From Megaustenia siamemsis (lineage: Eukaryota > Mollusca > Gastropoda > Stylommatophora > Ariophantidae), in assembly GCA_032433765.1 (NCBI GenBank), contig JAVIAB010000092.1, positions 40,287,218 to 40,351,217 on the forward strand: 64,000 nt of DNA, read 5' to 3'. Both the position numbers and the translations under genes were made by a program. A model generated the notes under the pieces. It was not told the origin of the DNA. It saw only the letters and a program-made list of their open reading frames with translations, and made no database searches. Positions within the stretch are counted from its first letter, which is position 1, and each line of letters starts with the position of its first letter. Below are positions 1-11,253 of the stretch, piece by piece.

Positions 1-173
1 TCACCCAGCCTTTAACGGGTACCGGATTTTTTTTCTTAGAAAGTAAAGCGGCACGGGCGTAATACCGACCACAATACCTACAAAAAAATCATGTGCCGAA
101 GGTCTGTAAAATGTATGATCACTAACACCATATTCGCTATACGCCACTTGGGGGTACTTTACTTTTTTTTTAA
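1..173 (+). mobile_element. tRNA-derived SINE-1, 5' part cut by window edge
   Basis: This is the body and tail of the SINE that recurs at 6344, 8828, 23694, 38495 and 62181. It begins after the tRNA-like head, at the segment tcacccagcctttaa, and contains the shared core atcatgtgccgaaggtctg. It ends with gggggtactttac followed by T-rich sequence. The head is missing because the window starts here. Confidence 0.85.
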
Positions 174-2400
174 ATATTACCCTCGACTGAAAAAAAAGTT
201 GACTCTTGATCATAAAGAGAATCGAACTGACGATCACCTGATTGGTAAACGATTAACCTAATTCAGTCAGTCTGTCTGTCACTCACCCGCCCCCACTTCC
301 CTGGGAAACAAGTTAAAAAAAAAACAATTCCATGTTGTAGGATAATACATATGCTGCTATATTGTGAAAATTAATTTGACAACTTAACCTCCATAACAAC
401 ACACAATTCACTTGTTGTTGTCAACTTAGAAACATTATTATTTGTAGAATGCTGGCTTAGTAACATAAGTCTATCAGCATTAAATCAGATGATGAACCAG
501 TGTTTGGTAAATGATGTAAGTAAATCGACTTCACCACACATGGGAAACTCCTATGAATACTTAGTCCTTCCAAACAAAAACAAAAAAAAAGTAATGTATA
601 AACGCCGATCGTTCTTGTCAACAATTGTCTATAAGCATTCCTAATTCGCTCTTACTGTCGACTCATTCTTCATGTAACCTTCTTTACTCCTGAGTCTCAT
701 CAGTCATCTCGTCACTTTACGTCAATGATCTCAGAAAGACAATACCCTATCTGTAAACGTGTTTTAAAAGCAAGGCTGCCAGCTTTTTCACTGCCATAGA
801 CCCTGTCTATAAGGACAGTAGATCCACATAGGTTCTTGAAAGTCGAAGACCTCAACATGCTATATGTACTTGTGTAAATGTAATAACTATATGTGTAAAT
901 CTTATATCTACTTGTGTAAATCTGTTGTGACCATCTGTTCAAATCTCATTTGCAACTAAATTTTTCCACAGCAATAAAACGTAAACGTTATTTTTTTTTT
1001 TTAATCCGGTCCCTAAAAACAAGTACTGAGATTTTATTTGCAAACTCAAAGCGGATATTAGCAACATTATCCATACATGATACTATATGAGCATTAACAC
1101 CATACACATATTATCGTTCACAGTTTGGGCGAGTGCAACACTTTACTACTTGTGCTAATAGGTTACACAAAGGACCACAAGTATATGGAATGTGAAACTA
1201 AGACAGAACAATTATTTAGTTCTAGTCTGGACAAAAAGATCGACGAAGCTTCGAAAAATGGAGACAGTTGGTTGAAACTTTTAAAAAGCGGCCGGCATCC
1301 ATGGAGCTTAATTGGGTAAAGTTATTTATACTGCGACCACAGACAGATGAACAAAACACAAACAGTGATGCTGGCACTAGATAAAATACACACAGGCAAG
1401 AGTATTTTGTTTTATCCTTTCTGAAATTTACTATGTATTACTCTGAGTTAGAACTTAAATAGCTGCGTTTACATGTCTGTATGCTAAAACAGAGGATGAG
1501 TAGGATCAATCGCAGATAATGAGACTGCAGAATAAACAATAGAGGAAAAGTTCAACTGATATAATCAACAGAACAATTGATTATACACGATGACAGTGGG
1601 GTGGGGTGGGGATGGTAGTTGCTGGGAGTGAGAGAGATAGTAAAGTGTAACTTAACATATATAATGGTAAAGTCAACTATATGTTGAGTTTTATACGTAA
1701 AATTGATACCGCAGAGACATCAAACACACACACGGAGACCACAAATGTCATTAACAAATGAGGTATTATTAAGGTACCATAGTTATACACAGACCTGTGG
1801 CAAAACGACTCGATGTGCAAACTTCAAATCAGCACACAGTATCTGGACACCCATTACAAATGATTATATATTTTACCAGATCTATGTAAAGAAGAGAAAG
1901 TAATTCTCACAAGTAGTACATGCTACAGGAGATTGAGATAATAACTGTCAAGAAGTTAAAAATAGAAACTTATGATTAGTATAATTGAGGTATTGGAACA
2001 ATGGCTGGTGAAAGTATTTGACAAAAGTGCTCTGCATATTTGTTCTGTGAGGTTCTGCTTCATTGCTGCGAGGCAGGTCCGATTACATGATCATTTAAAT
2101 TCTTTAGACTATATTGAGGTTGCACAACAGCAGCCTAAGAGGAACAATAGTGATTTTGCATGGCCACAACATTTTCATTTCGATTAACATTTGTTGAGAT
2201 ACCAACATTGTTAGGCTAAACACGTTCGACAGAAACATTCTCACGCGAGTGTCTCATAAAATGGGTGGTAGTTATAAAAACGGTGATTTATGACCACTAC
2301 TGGCAGACAAGGGGTAGTAAGCAAAATAATAAAATCAGGTGTGGTATGTGATGAAGACAACAGGCAGTGCTACCGAAGGTAGCGTTATCATAAGTGACTG
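174..2400. other. No recognisable gene
   Basis: AT-rich non-coding sequence. Short ORFs (up to about 75 codons) show no recognisable domain, and I see no splice-bounded exon. A fragment near 1288 (gcggccggcat) is echoed near 7023, which may be an old shared repeat, but the match is too short to name. Confidence 0.6.
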
Positions 2401-4673
2401 TAAAGCAGTTGTGACTATATGTAGAAGGTAGTTGTGAAAGGTAGTTGTGACTATATGTGGAAGGTAGTTGTGACTATATGTAGAAGGCAGTTGTGACTAT
2501 ATCTGGAAGGCAGTTGTGACTACATGTAGAAGGCAGTTGTGAAAGGTAGTTGTGACTATATGTGGAAGGTAGTTGTGACTATATGTAGAAGGTAGTTGTG
2601 ACTATATGTAGAAGGTAGTTGTGACTATATGTAGAAGGTATTTGTGAAAGGTAGTTGTGACTATATGTAGAAGGTAGTTGTGACTATATGTAGAAGGTAA
2701 TTGTGACTATATGTGGAAGGCAGTTGTGACTATATGTGGAAGGTAGTTGTGACTATATGTGGAAGGTAGTTGTGAAAGGTAGTTGTGACTATATGTGGAA
2801 GGTAGTTGTGACTACATGTAGAAGGCAGTTGTGAAAGGTAGTTGTGACTACATGTAGAAGGCAGTTGTGAAAGGTAGTTGTGACTATATGTGGAAGGTAG
2901 TTGTGACTACATGTAGAAGGCAGTTGTGAAAGGTAGTTGTGACTACATGTAGAAGGCAGTTGTGAAAGGTAGTTGTGACTATATGTGGAAGGTAGTTGTG
3001 ACTACATGTAGAAGGCAGTTGTGAAAGGTAGTTGTGACTACATGTAGAAGGCAGTTGTGAAAGGTAGTTGTGACTATATGTGGAAGGTAGTTGTGACTAC
3101 ATGTAGAAGTCAGTTGTGAAAGGTAGTTGTGACTATATGTGGAAGGTAGTTGTGACTATATGTGGAAGGCAGTTGTGACTACATGTAGAAGGCAGTTGTG
3201 AAAGGTAGTTGTGACTATATGTGGAAGGTAGTTGTGACTATATGTGGAAGGTAGTTGTGACTATATGTGGAAGGTATTTGTGACTATATGTGGAAGGTAG
3301 TTGTGACTATATGTAGAAGGTAGTTGCGACTATATGTGGAAGGTAGTTGTGACTATATGTGGAAGGCAGTTGTGAAAGGTAGTTGTGACAATATGTGGAA
3401 GGCAGTTGTGAAAGGTAGTTGTGACTACATGTAGAAGGCAGTTGTGAAAGGTAGTTGTGACTATATGTGGAAGGTAGTTGTGACTATATGTGGAAGGTAG
3501 TTGTGACAATATGTGGAAGGCAGCTGTGACTACATGTAGAAGGCAGTTGTGACTATATGTGGAAGGCAGTTGTAACTATATGTGGAAGGCAGTTGTGACT
3601 ATATGTGGACAGCAGTTGTGACTATATGTGGACAACCGTTGTGACTATATGTGGACAACAGTTGTGACTATATGTGGACAACGGTTGTGACTATATGTGG
3701 ACAACAGTTGTGACTATATGTAGACAACAGTTGTGACTATATGTGGACAGCAGTTGTGACTATATGTGGACAGCAGTTGTGACTATATGTGGAAGGCAGT
3801 TGTGAGTATACGTGGACAACAGTTATGACTATATGTGGAAAGCAGTTGTGACTATATGAGGAAGGCAGTTGTGGCTATATGTGGACAACAGTTGTGACTA
3901 TATATTAACAGCAGTTGTGACTATATGTGGACAGCAGTTGTGACTATATGTGGACAGCAGCTGTGACTATATGTGAACAACAGTTGTGCCTATATGTGGA
4001 CAGTAGTTATGACTATATTTGGAAGACAGTTGTGACTATATGTGGACAACCGTTGTGACTATATGTGGACAACAGTTGTGACTATATGTGGACAACAGTT
4101 GTGACTATATGTGGAAGACAGTTGTGACTATATGTGGACAACAGTTGTGACTATATGTGGACAGCAGTTATGGCTATATGTGGACAACAGTTGTGACTAT
4201 ATGTGGAAGGCAGTTGTGGCTATATGTGGACAACAGTTGTGACTATATATGGACAGCAGTTGTGACTATATGTGGACAGCAGTTGTGACTATATGTGGAC
4301 AGCAGCTGTGACTATATGTGAACAACAGTTGTGCCTATATGTGGACAGTAGTTATGACTATATGTGGACAACGGTTGTGACTATATGTGGACAACAGTTG
4401 TGACTATATGTGGACAGCAGTTATGGCTATATGTGGACAACAGTTGTGACTATATGTGGACAGCAGTTGTGACTATATGTGGACAGAAGTTGTGACTATA
4501 TGTAGACAGCAGTTGTGACTATATGTGGACAGCAGTTGTGACTATATGTGGACAGCAGTTGTGACTATATGTGGACAGCAGTTGTGACTATATGTGGACA
4601 ACAGTTGTGACTATATGTGGACAGCAGTTGTGACTATATGTGGACAGCAGTTGTGACTATATGTGGACAGCAG
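2401..4673 (+). repeat. 23-bp minisatellite, about 2.27 kb, with higher-order structure
   Basis: The tandem unit is 23 bp, built around gttgtgactatatgtgga. Two subfamilies occupy different halves. Before about 3600 the units carry the ggaaggtagt or ggaaggcagt linker. After that the linker is ggacaacagt or ggacagcagt. In the first half a 13-bp partial unit (aggtagttgtgaa) is often interposed, producing 36-bp compound units. From about 2770 to 3110 units of 23, 36 and 36 bp alternate to give a 95-bp higher-order repeat. The array codes for nothing recognisable. Confidence 0.95.
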
Positions 4674-4934
4674 ATTCAATCAGAGGCTACAGTCTGAGTA
4701 AATTTAAATACATGTGGAGAATATATTCAGTCATGGCGTGTTGCAAGCTCTCATGCTCAGAATGCAGCAGGATCTTGGAGTTATGACCCAGGTGATCCCT
4801 AACACACCCCCCACCCCTCCCCAATGTCAAGACGGGAAATGCAGAAACACTTGCTCGACGAAGTCAACCTTCTTATGATCAGATTATCTCACCTCTATGT
4901 AAACTGTTTCAAGTAATATAGTCTGGTTATCTAC

Positions 4935-5735
4935 AACAATTACATAATGAAATAAACATGACAAGTAGACAAAAATATGGATTAGATCCGAATATCAAAA
5001 AGACTAAAACTATGATAAAAAACAAAGATAATACTAAAAACCTACAAGTGGATATCAAAACTGAAGGAATAGAACTGAAGACAGTTCAGAGCTACAACTA
5101 ACTTGGACATACTAAAACCAGTGATATAAAATGTAAAACTGAGATAAACAAAAGAATAGGAATGGCAAAAAGTAATTTTAATGCCATGAATAAAATATAC
5201 AAACATCAAAACAAATAACACCAGGGCTAAAACTAAGAATAGCAAAATGTTATATCTTCTCTACATTTATGTGTGGTGCAGAAGCATGTACATTACACAA
5301 GAAAAGAGAACAGAAAATTGAAGCCTCTGAAATGCGGATTTATAGAAGAATATGAGGAATTGGATGGAAGAAAAAAGAAGAAACGATGAAGGCATAAAAC
5401 AACTAAAAATAACAAGTGAACTACTGAGAACAAATTCAAACAAGACAAATAAGATCTTTGGGCCATGTTAAAAGACAAATTAGCCTACTAAAAGTAATCC
5501 TGGAAGGGAAAATACAAGATAAAAGAGGCAGAGGCAGACCAAAAATGTAAAGTAAAGTATGAGACTTGAACCGGCGTCTTAGCACGCGAAAGACCAAGAA
5601 TAACATGGACGAGTAACACCAAAATATGGGCAAGTCAGCCTATGAGAAACTACACCATCAAAGCAAGAGTCAGAGCGGAATGGCGCTCCATGGTAGCCAA
5701 CTTTCGATGCGGAGACGGCACTCAATGAATGAGAT
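4935..5735 (+). pseudogene. LINE family A, RT C-terminal remnant
   Basis: Translated across several frameshifts and stops, this gives the C-terminal part of a non-LTR reverse transcriptase: NIKKTKTMIKNKDN, then KTEINKRIGMAKSNFN, and finally AEWRSMVANFRCGDGTQ before the stop. The same sequence, better preserved, occurs on the minus strand at 14225-15540 and 19843-21482. The endonuclease and the RT catalytic core are missing (5' truncation). An unrelated-looking insertion of about 55 bp sits near 5545-5600. It follows the 23-bp minisatellite by about 260 bp and is clearly dead. Confidence 0.8.
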
Positions 5736-6282
5736 GAATGAAATATATACATTTGTTATGTAACTTGGTAGTTAAATACACTTCTCTTCCTTTATGGTAT
5801 GAATTCCGCGCTCCCCTCTTACTTAAAACATTAGCGGTAGAAGTGCTATAAATAAATGACGTACCCCCACCTCTCTACCCCTTTCAATGCTTCCATTCAA
5901 TATCTTAATCACTTTCTGCTGTATTGCCCGATAAGGATGAAATGGAAAGTGTGTCGTTTTTAAGAAACCCACCGAAGTGAAACTAAAACAGACCTGAAAT
6001 TATTCTAGCCTGCTCACCTTTTATGTTTCTTCACAATTGCCATTTATATTACTGAACAATTTGTCAATAATCAATACAGAATCGATGCTGAAACTTGTAC
6101 TTGACGACTAGAGTGTTACAATTAAGACATCGTGATCATATTTTATACCGTTTCTGAATAGGTTAGGTTCTTTCACTGGGAAATGAGGTTCATTAATGCT
6201 ACATTCATTTGCAGGGAGGTCAGATCGTTAAGTGAAACGGTCAAGTTTTTAAGGTTGATGCAAGGGGTGACTAATGCTTTTC
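5736..6282. other. No recognisable gene
   Basis: Non-coding sequence between a LINE remnant and microsatellite-flanked SINE-1. No domain, RNA gene or clear repeat was seen. Confidence 0.5.
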
Positions 6283-6305
6283 AATATTATTATTATTATT
6301 ATGAC

Positions 6306-6343
<38 letters not shown>
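6283..6343. repeat. (ATT)n then (TA)n microsatellite
   Basis: A short ATT run (about 6285-6301) is followed by an AT dinucleotide run directly abutting the 5' end of SINE-1. Confidence 0.9.
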
Positions 6344-6345
<2 letters not shown>

Positions 6346-6595
6346 GAGCCGCGATAGCTCAGTGGTTAGTGAACTGGACTACAAAGGACAAGGGGTAGGG
6401 TTCGATCCCAACTGACGGCCTCCGGGTTCACCAAGCCTTTAATGGGTACCGGATATTCTTTTTCTGGGAAAATGAAGGGGCACGGGCGTAATACCGACCA
6501 CATTACCCCAAAAATCATGTGCCGGAGGTCTGTAAAATTTATGGTCACTAACACCATATTCCCTATAAGGCACTTGGCGTGACGGGGGTGCTTTA
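6344..6595 (+). mobile_element. SINE-1, full-length copy
   Basis: A tRNA-like head contains an RNA polymerase III A box, tagctcagtgg (6355-6365), and a B box, ggttcgatccc (6399-6409). The shared body follows, and the end is gggggtgcttta. The length is about 250 bp. TA microsatellites on both sides hide any target-site duplication. The A and B boxes indicate an ancestral internal pol III promoter. A tRNA gene is unlikely because no cloverleaf 3' acceptor half follows. Confidence 0.9.
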
Positions 6596-6606
6596 ATATA
6601 TATATA

Positions 6607-6665
<59 letters not shown>
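6596..6665. repeat. (TA)n microsatellite
   Basis: About 70 bp of TA repeats directly downstream of SINE-1. Confidence 0.95.
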
Positions 6666-6670
<5 letters not shown>

Positions 6671-7455
6671 CCATAATCCCGTCTCAGAAAAGGAGAAATC
6701 ATGACAAACCAGGCCTTTGAGGTTCTCATGTGAATATTGGTCAAAAGAAAACACTAAAAAATAATTAGCATTCTTTGATCGAATGTTTACTCTCTTCTCC
6801 AAGTCATTCCTTTAAGCTGAAATGTTTAACTACTATACATTCACGATGAAAAACACTGTTTATTTTTCAGTCTTTTACATAAAAACAAAAACTACGAAAG
6901 TTGAGTCTTTGATAACGAGAAACTAGGTTCCATTTCTTCTGGGTAAAAAGAGTGGAGACGGCTTGCCAGTAGTTTTAAACGAATAAGGGAAGTATGTGGT
7001 TGTGTATGAGCTTTTAAAAATCGCGGCCGGCATTCACGGACTACGACTGTGAGAAGTTATCTACCTTTATTACAAATTTGGCGTCAATATCAACTTGTAA
7101 TTACAACTAAAATAACTGCTGATTCATAAGTACGAGTCCAGCTACAAAACCTTACAAATATTATAAAATATTTATCTTTGAATAGTTAAAATCCGAAGCG
7201 TTTGTCGGAACGCGTTTGGGCTGAAAAAAAAAAACAGTTCGCAATATAATTATTATCATCATTTTTATTATTACTGTTATTCTATCCTCTTATTAATTTC
7301 ATATGTCCTAATATGTGCTAATATGTACTACACCGAAAATTAAATATGTGCAGGTGCTATGTTTTAATAGGTTTAATCACCGAAATTATTTTTATTAATT
7401 AATGAACACTTAACAGCTTAAAATGTGTCATAAATAGGTTTATTTCTTCCTCTTC
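6666..7455. other. No recognisable gene
   Basis: AT-rich sequence without recognisable coding content. A scrap near 7023 (gcggccggcat) resembles one near 1288. Confidence 0.5.
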
Positions 7456-7457
7456 TT

Positions 7458-7635
7458 CTACATTTCAGCTCCCTGTGGAGCAGAGGTCTTCAACAAACAC
7501 TATCCAGGCCGTTCTGTTTCTTGCGATTTTTTTAAGATCATTCAATGTCTTCCTTATCATCTTTATCTCTGCTTCCATCTGTCTTCTCCAAGAATATTTT
7601 GGTCTAACCTCTTTATCTTTTTCCTTGAGGATTCC
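7458..7635 (-). pseudogene. LINE family C, 3'-terminal ORF remnant
   Basis: The minus strand reads RPKYSWRRQMEAEIK and then ARNRTAWIVFVEDLC before a stop. This is the typical C-terminal tail of endonuclease/reverse-transcriptase LINE proteins (a WRR...E motif, then RTEW-like and a final LC). Family C itself, at 11254-13500, lacks this tail, so this may be the missing end of the same family. It is 5'-truncated. A 109-codon ORF runs through it, but its N-terminal half is not recognisable. Confidence 0.65.
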
Positions 7636-8103
7636 AAATAAGGGCCTGTTGTGTAATACTGTCGGTTGGCTTCTGCAGTATGTGTCATATCCATCGCCAT
7701 CGTTAAAACTGTTAAAATCTATACCACTAATTTTGTTACAACTAATATATATCAGCTTTACATCTGTGTGCAAAACCACAAAATTAACACTCAACTAATA
7801 GAATTCATTACTAAAATAAACATCAACATTCAGAAAAATAATTGCTTAAGATCGTATCAGATATATGAACATGTTTCTTATGAAGTAATTTCAACAGCGA
7901 AATTTTAATTTCGAAAAAATGAAAATAATCCATAATTTTTGGCCCGTTGGAAACCATAAAGACGTGCTGAAATTTTCTGGGAGTTCATGATTTCATGTCA
8001 AGAACTATTTCTGTACAAATGTACACCACGTACGTTAAATTAAATGATTAACGTCATTTAACGCTTTAGCTATTATTTTTGCATCCTAAATGATTTCTCC
8101 TTA
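7636..8103. other. No recognisable gene
   Basis: AT-rich spacer. Nothing supported. Confidence 0.5.
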
Positions 8104-8325
8104 TATAAACGATAAAGGTATAACATTCATTTTGACTTGAGTATTCTATGTAACGAAGGTACAACATTCATTTTGACTTGAGTATTCTATGTAACGAAGG
8201 TACAACATTCATTTTGACTTGAGTATTCTATGTAACGAAGGTACAACATTCATTTTGACTTGAGTATTCTATGTAACGAAGGTACAACATTCATTTTGAC
8301 CTGTGTATTCTATGTAACGCTGATA
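8104..8325 (+). repeat. 41-bp tandem repeat, about 5 copies
   Basis: The unit contains aacattcattttgactt followed by gagtattctatgtaacg. Spacing is exactly 41 bp, and copies are nearly identical except at the edges. Confidence 0.95.
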
Positions 8326-8827
8326 TAATTCATTCATTTAATATATATTAAGAGCACAAGGGCACCCTAGCCAGCAATACGGAGTTGGTGATCAATGATG
8401 AAATCATTTATGTGTAATCGACAGAGCGCGTACCAGGCAAACTGTGATCTTTACAGCAGGGTTAGTAACTGAAAGTTAAACAAGACCTCACATCACATTT
8501 ATAGAGGGTTCCTAGTAGAAGCTCTTAGTTCCCGCAGTGGACCAACTATTGGACTATTCGTTAGGAAATACAAGCTCCAACGTTTTAAACAGAATTCGAG
8601 AAGTCAATGCAACCAACCTCGTTAACAAAATGAGTGTATGAGCAAACGGTTGGCACTAACACAGATATATTCCTCTACGTCTTATAGCGTCATCTTTCCT
8701 TAAAAGTAAGAATTTCTGTATCCAATTTGTGTGTGTGCTTGACAGTGCCTTAATATAACAAAATGGTGACAACTGGTTACTAAATGTCAGTGACTTCCTG
8801 AATAAATTATAAATATAAACTATTCTT
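8326..8827. other. No recognisable gene
   Basis: Unique-looking non-coding sequence. It ends with the left target-site duplication of the next SINE (8815-8827). Confidence 0.5.
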
Positions 8828-9089
8828 GGTAGCCGCGATAGATCAGTGGTTAGTGAACTGGACTACAAAGGAGAAGAGGTAGGGTTCGATCCTAACCGAC
8901 AGCTTCCGGTTCACCCAGCCTTTAATGGGTACCGGATTTTTTTTCTGGGAAAGTAAAGCGGCACGGGCGTAATACCGATCACATTACCCCAAAAATCATG
9001 TGCCGAAGGTCTGTAAAATTTATGGTCACTAACACCATATTCCCTATACGCCACTTGGCGTAACGAGGCTGCTTTAGTATTTTTTTAAA
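8828..9089 (+). mobile_element. SINE-1 with 13-bp target-site duplication
   Basis: A complete copy with a tRNA-like head, slightly decayed in the A box (tagatcagtgg). It is bounded by a perfect 13-bp direct repeat, ataaactattctt, at 8815-8827 and 9090-9102. The tail is ctttagtattttttt rather than a poly(A). Confidence 0.93.
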
Positions 9090-9135
9090 ATAAACTATTC
9101 TTCCCCTGATCAAAACTGATACTAAAGAAAAGCTG

Positions 9136-9198
9136 TATCTTCCTATTCTATCCTATTCTTTGCTATCATATCCTATCCTATCCTATACTATTCTATTA
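9136..9198. repeat. TATCC-type microsatellite
   Basis: Imperfect repeats of tcctat/tctat. Confidence 0.8.
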
Positions 9199-11253
9199 AA
9201 GGAATCAGTTTCACCGCAGTCAGGATACCCATCAACCGCTCCACCGCTCGTTCCAGCATTTCTCCAAGCGTGCACAGACTGACACTGTTCATCTCAGGTC
9301 TTGATTATAGATGCATCTTCTTTTCCCAGTAAGCACTCCGGATTGACCAGATCCCTTTTCCATCTGTGGACGTCTCAGTCTCTCAATATATATATATCAC
9401 TGTCCCATCCATTCTCTTCCTATTCTCTTAAGGAATGAAGAACAAACTTGGCGACGTCTTCGTCGAGAGTAAGGCCACACTCTGTGTCACAGCTGCCAGC
9501 GAGCGTACCGGCTATCTCATTGCCATGTTGAACAGCGTGCCCTGGACACCCATGTTAAAGCTTTCACTTTTGAGTCATCCAAGAGCTGCATCCATTGTCT
9601 ATCAATTTTCTGTCGTATACTTTGCGGGTCAGTTACCAAGACTGCGTGATCCACGTTCTATGCACCCAGCCATGTTATCGCCGCCGTTGCTGCTTCTATC
9701 TCCATTCCCATGTTGGCAGCGTCATCCTACATTTGCCAGATTTCCTAGCCACTTCTCTGCCATGTTGGTATGCCACAAAACCCCAACCACTGCTCTGTCC
9801 GCGGGATAGAGAACCATCCGTGTTGATGATCTGATCCTGAGGTGAGGACACTTGTTATGTGGATTCCCTTATAACGACCTCGGCAGCTCCATAAGCCCAA
9901 TTGCGACACTCCCTGCGGAGCTGAACGATTACTTTTACTATATCATCCTGTTGATACCGTAGATCTATCGACAGTACAAAAGACTGTTTGCGTCTTTGAA
10001 TGCGTTCCTTGTTAAACGGTAAATACCAAATCATCATATTAACAAAATCGATACTAAAGACAAAGTTAATCTTTTTTTTTTTTTAAATCTCGCAGACTAG
10101 TAGAAAGTACAAAATACTGCTGTCATCTAAGAGACCCATTATCTAACTCTCAATGTCTTCCCTATTAAAATGTACATAACCCTCACTCTCACCACCATAA
10201 TCTCTTCACCATCTCGACATTAAAGACAAAGATTCAGGACCATTTTGATCTTGCAGAAAGCATCAACAGTGGGATTATGTATTTTCTTCAGCTTGCACTA
10301 TGAGAAGTTTAACAAAATCCATTTTCCTTTCGGCGACACTGTTAAGCAACTCATTTTATTTGTATGATATTTATAGCAAGAGTTATTCTTCGTATGTATG
10401 TTAGTTTTTAATTGTTTTGTTTTTATTTCAGGAACCGGAGGATACAGTAATTTTCAATCAATCTCTGGCCAGTAAATATTGCTTAGCGGGTCAATTCCGT
10501 GGGGTGTAGGATGCCCACTTCCGGATTAGAACCCTTGAAGAAGAAATGCAAATTTAATGCCCAGACACGAAACATATTAGTGATTTAGTGGAAAAAATGC
10601 ACATACATAAAATACAAGTATATTCGGAATATAAATAATATGTTTGTGTGTTTGCTAATTCCAACAAAAATGAGATATGCGGTTAGATAGACACTAGAAA
10701 TCATAATAAAAGTAGTGTACATAAATTGTACTACAGAAGAATAATTTCACTGGCAATTAATAAACAAAAATATCACGGTTGTATAAGAGGGGAGGGAGAG
10801 TGGAATTATTAGATGTAGTTTTACTGAAGACTAATATGATGCGTTAAAAAATATATATGGCTTTGGCGTCTTGACTGACGGTCGGTAACAAATAATCAGG
10901 ATAAGTTAGTAGTTTGGTAAAATATTCCCCGGGGTGGAACTGTCATTATTTTTTGCCTGCTTTGCCTGAGCGAATAATATGGAGATGGTGTTTTGCCCAA
11001 AGTGTACTACCCCTACTTCTTCACTTTATATATAACTGCACGAGAATCCAATTTTATAAATGCATGCTATTTCTATCTGTATGCCAGCCTTTCTACCTGC
11101 CTGTCTATCGTCCGTCCGAGCCAAAGCGCACATAGGGCAGAAATCCTAGACTTGTGTCCGACGATCTTCGTTATCAAGTTTTAGACCTTGCACAGGACCT
11201 GCATTGTATCTCGCTTGATGGCACTGGACCTCATTCATGCTGTTGCTGCTTCT
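9199..11253. other. No recognisable gene
   Basis: A 2-kb stretch without recognisable domains. A 124-codon plus-strand ORF at 9435-9809 lacks any family signature and overlaps another open frame, so I do not call it a gene. A pyrimidine tract and cag near 10432 look like a splice acceptor, but no open frame follows. Confidence 0.5.

Noticed and set aside
2401..4673. CRISPR-like array
   Set aside because: Units are directly tandem with no unique spacers, in a eukaryotic context.
6346..6420. tRNA gene suggested by A and B boxes
   Set aside because: The sequence recurs as the head of a roughly 250-bp SINE with target duplications, and the 3' acceptor half is absent.
9435..9809. 124-codon ORF
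   Set aside because: No domain, no splice context, and another frame is open over the same bases.
10430..10500. Exon after a splice-acceptor-like cag
   Set aside because: The following frame stops within about 15 codons, with no recognisable protein.
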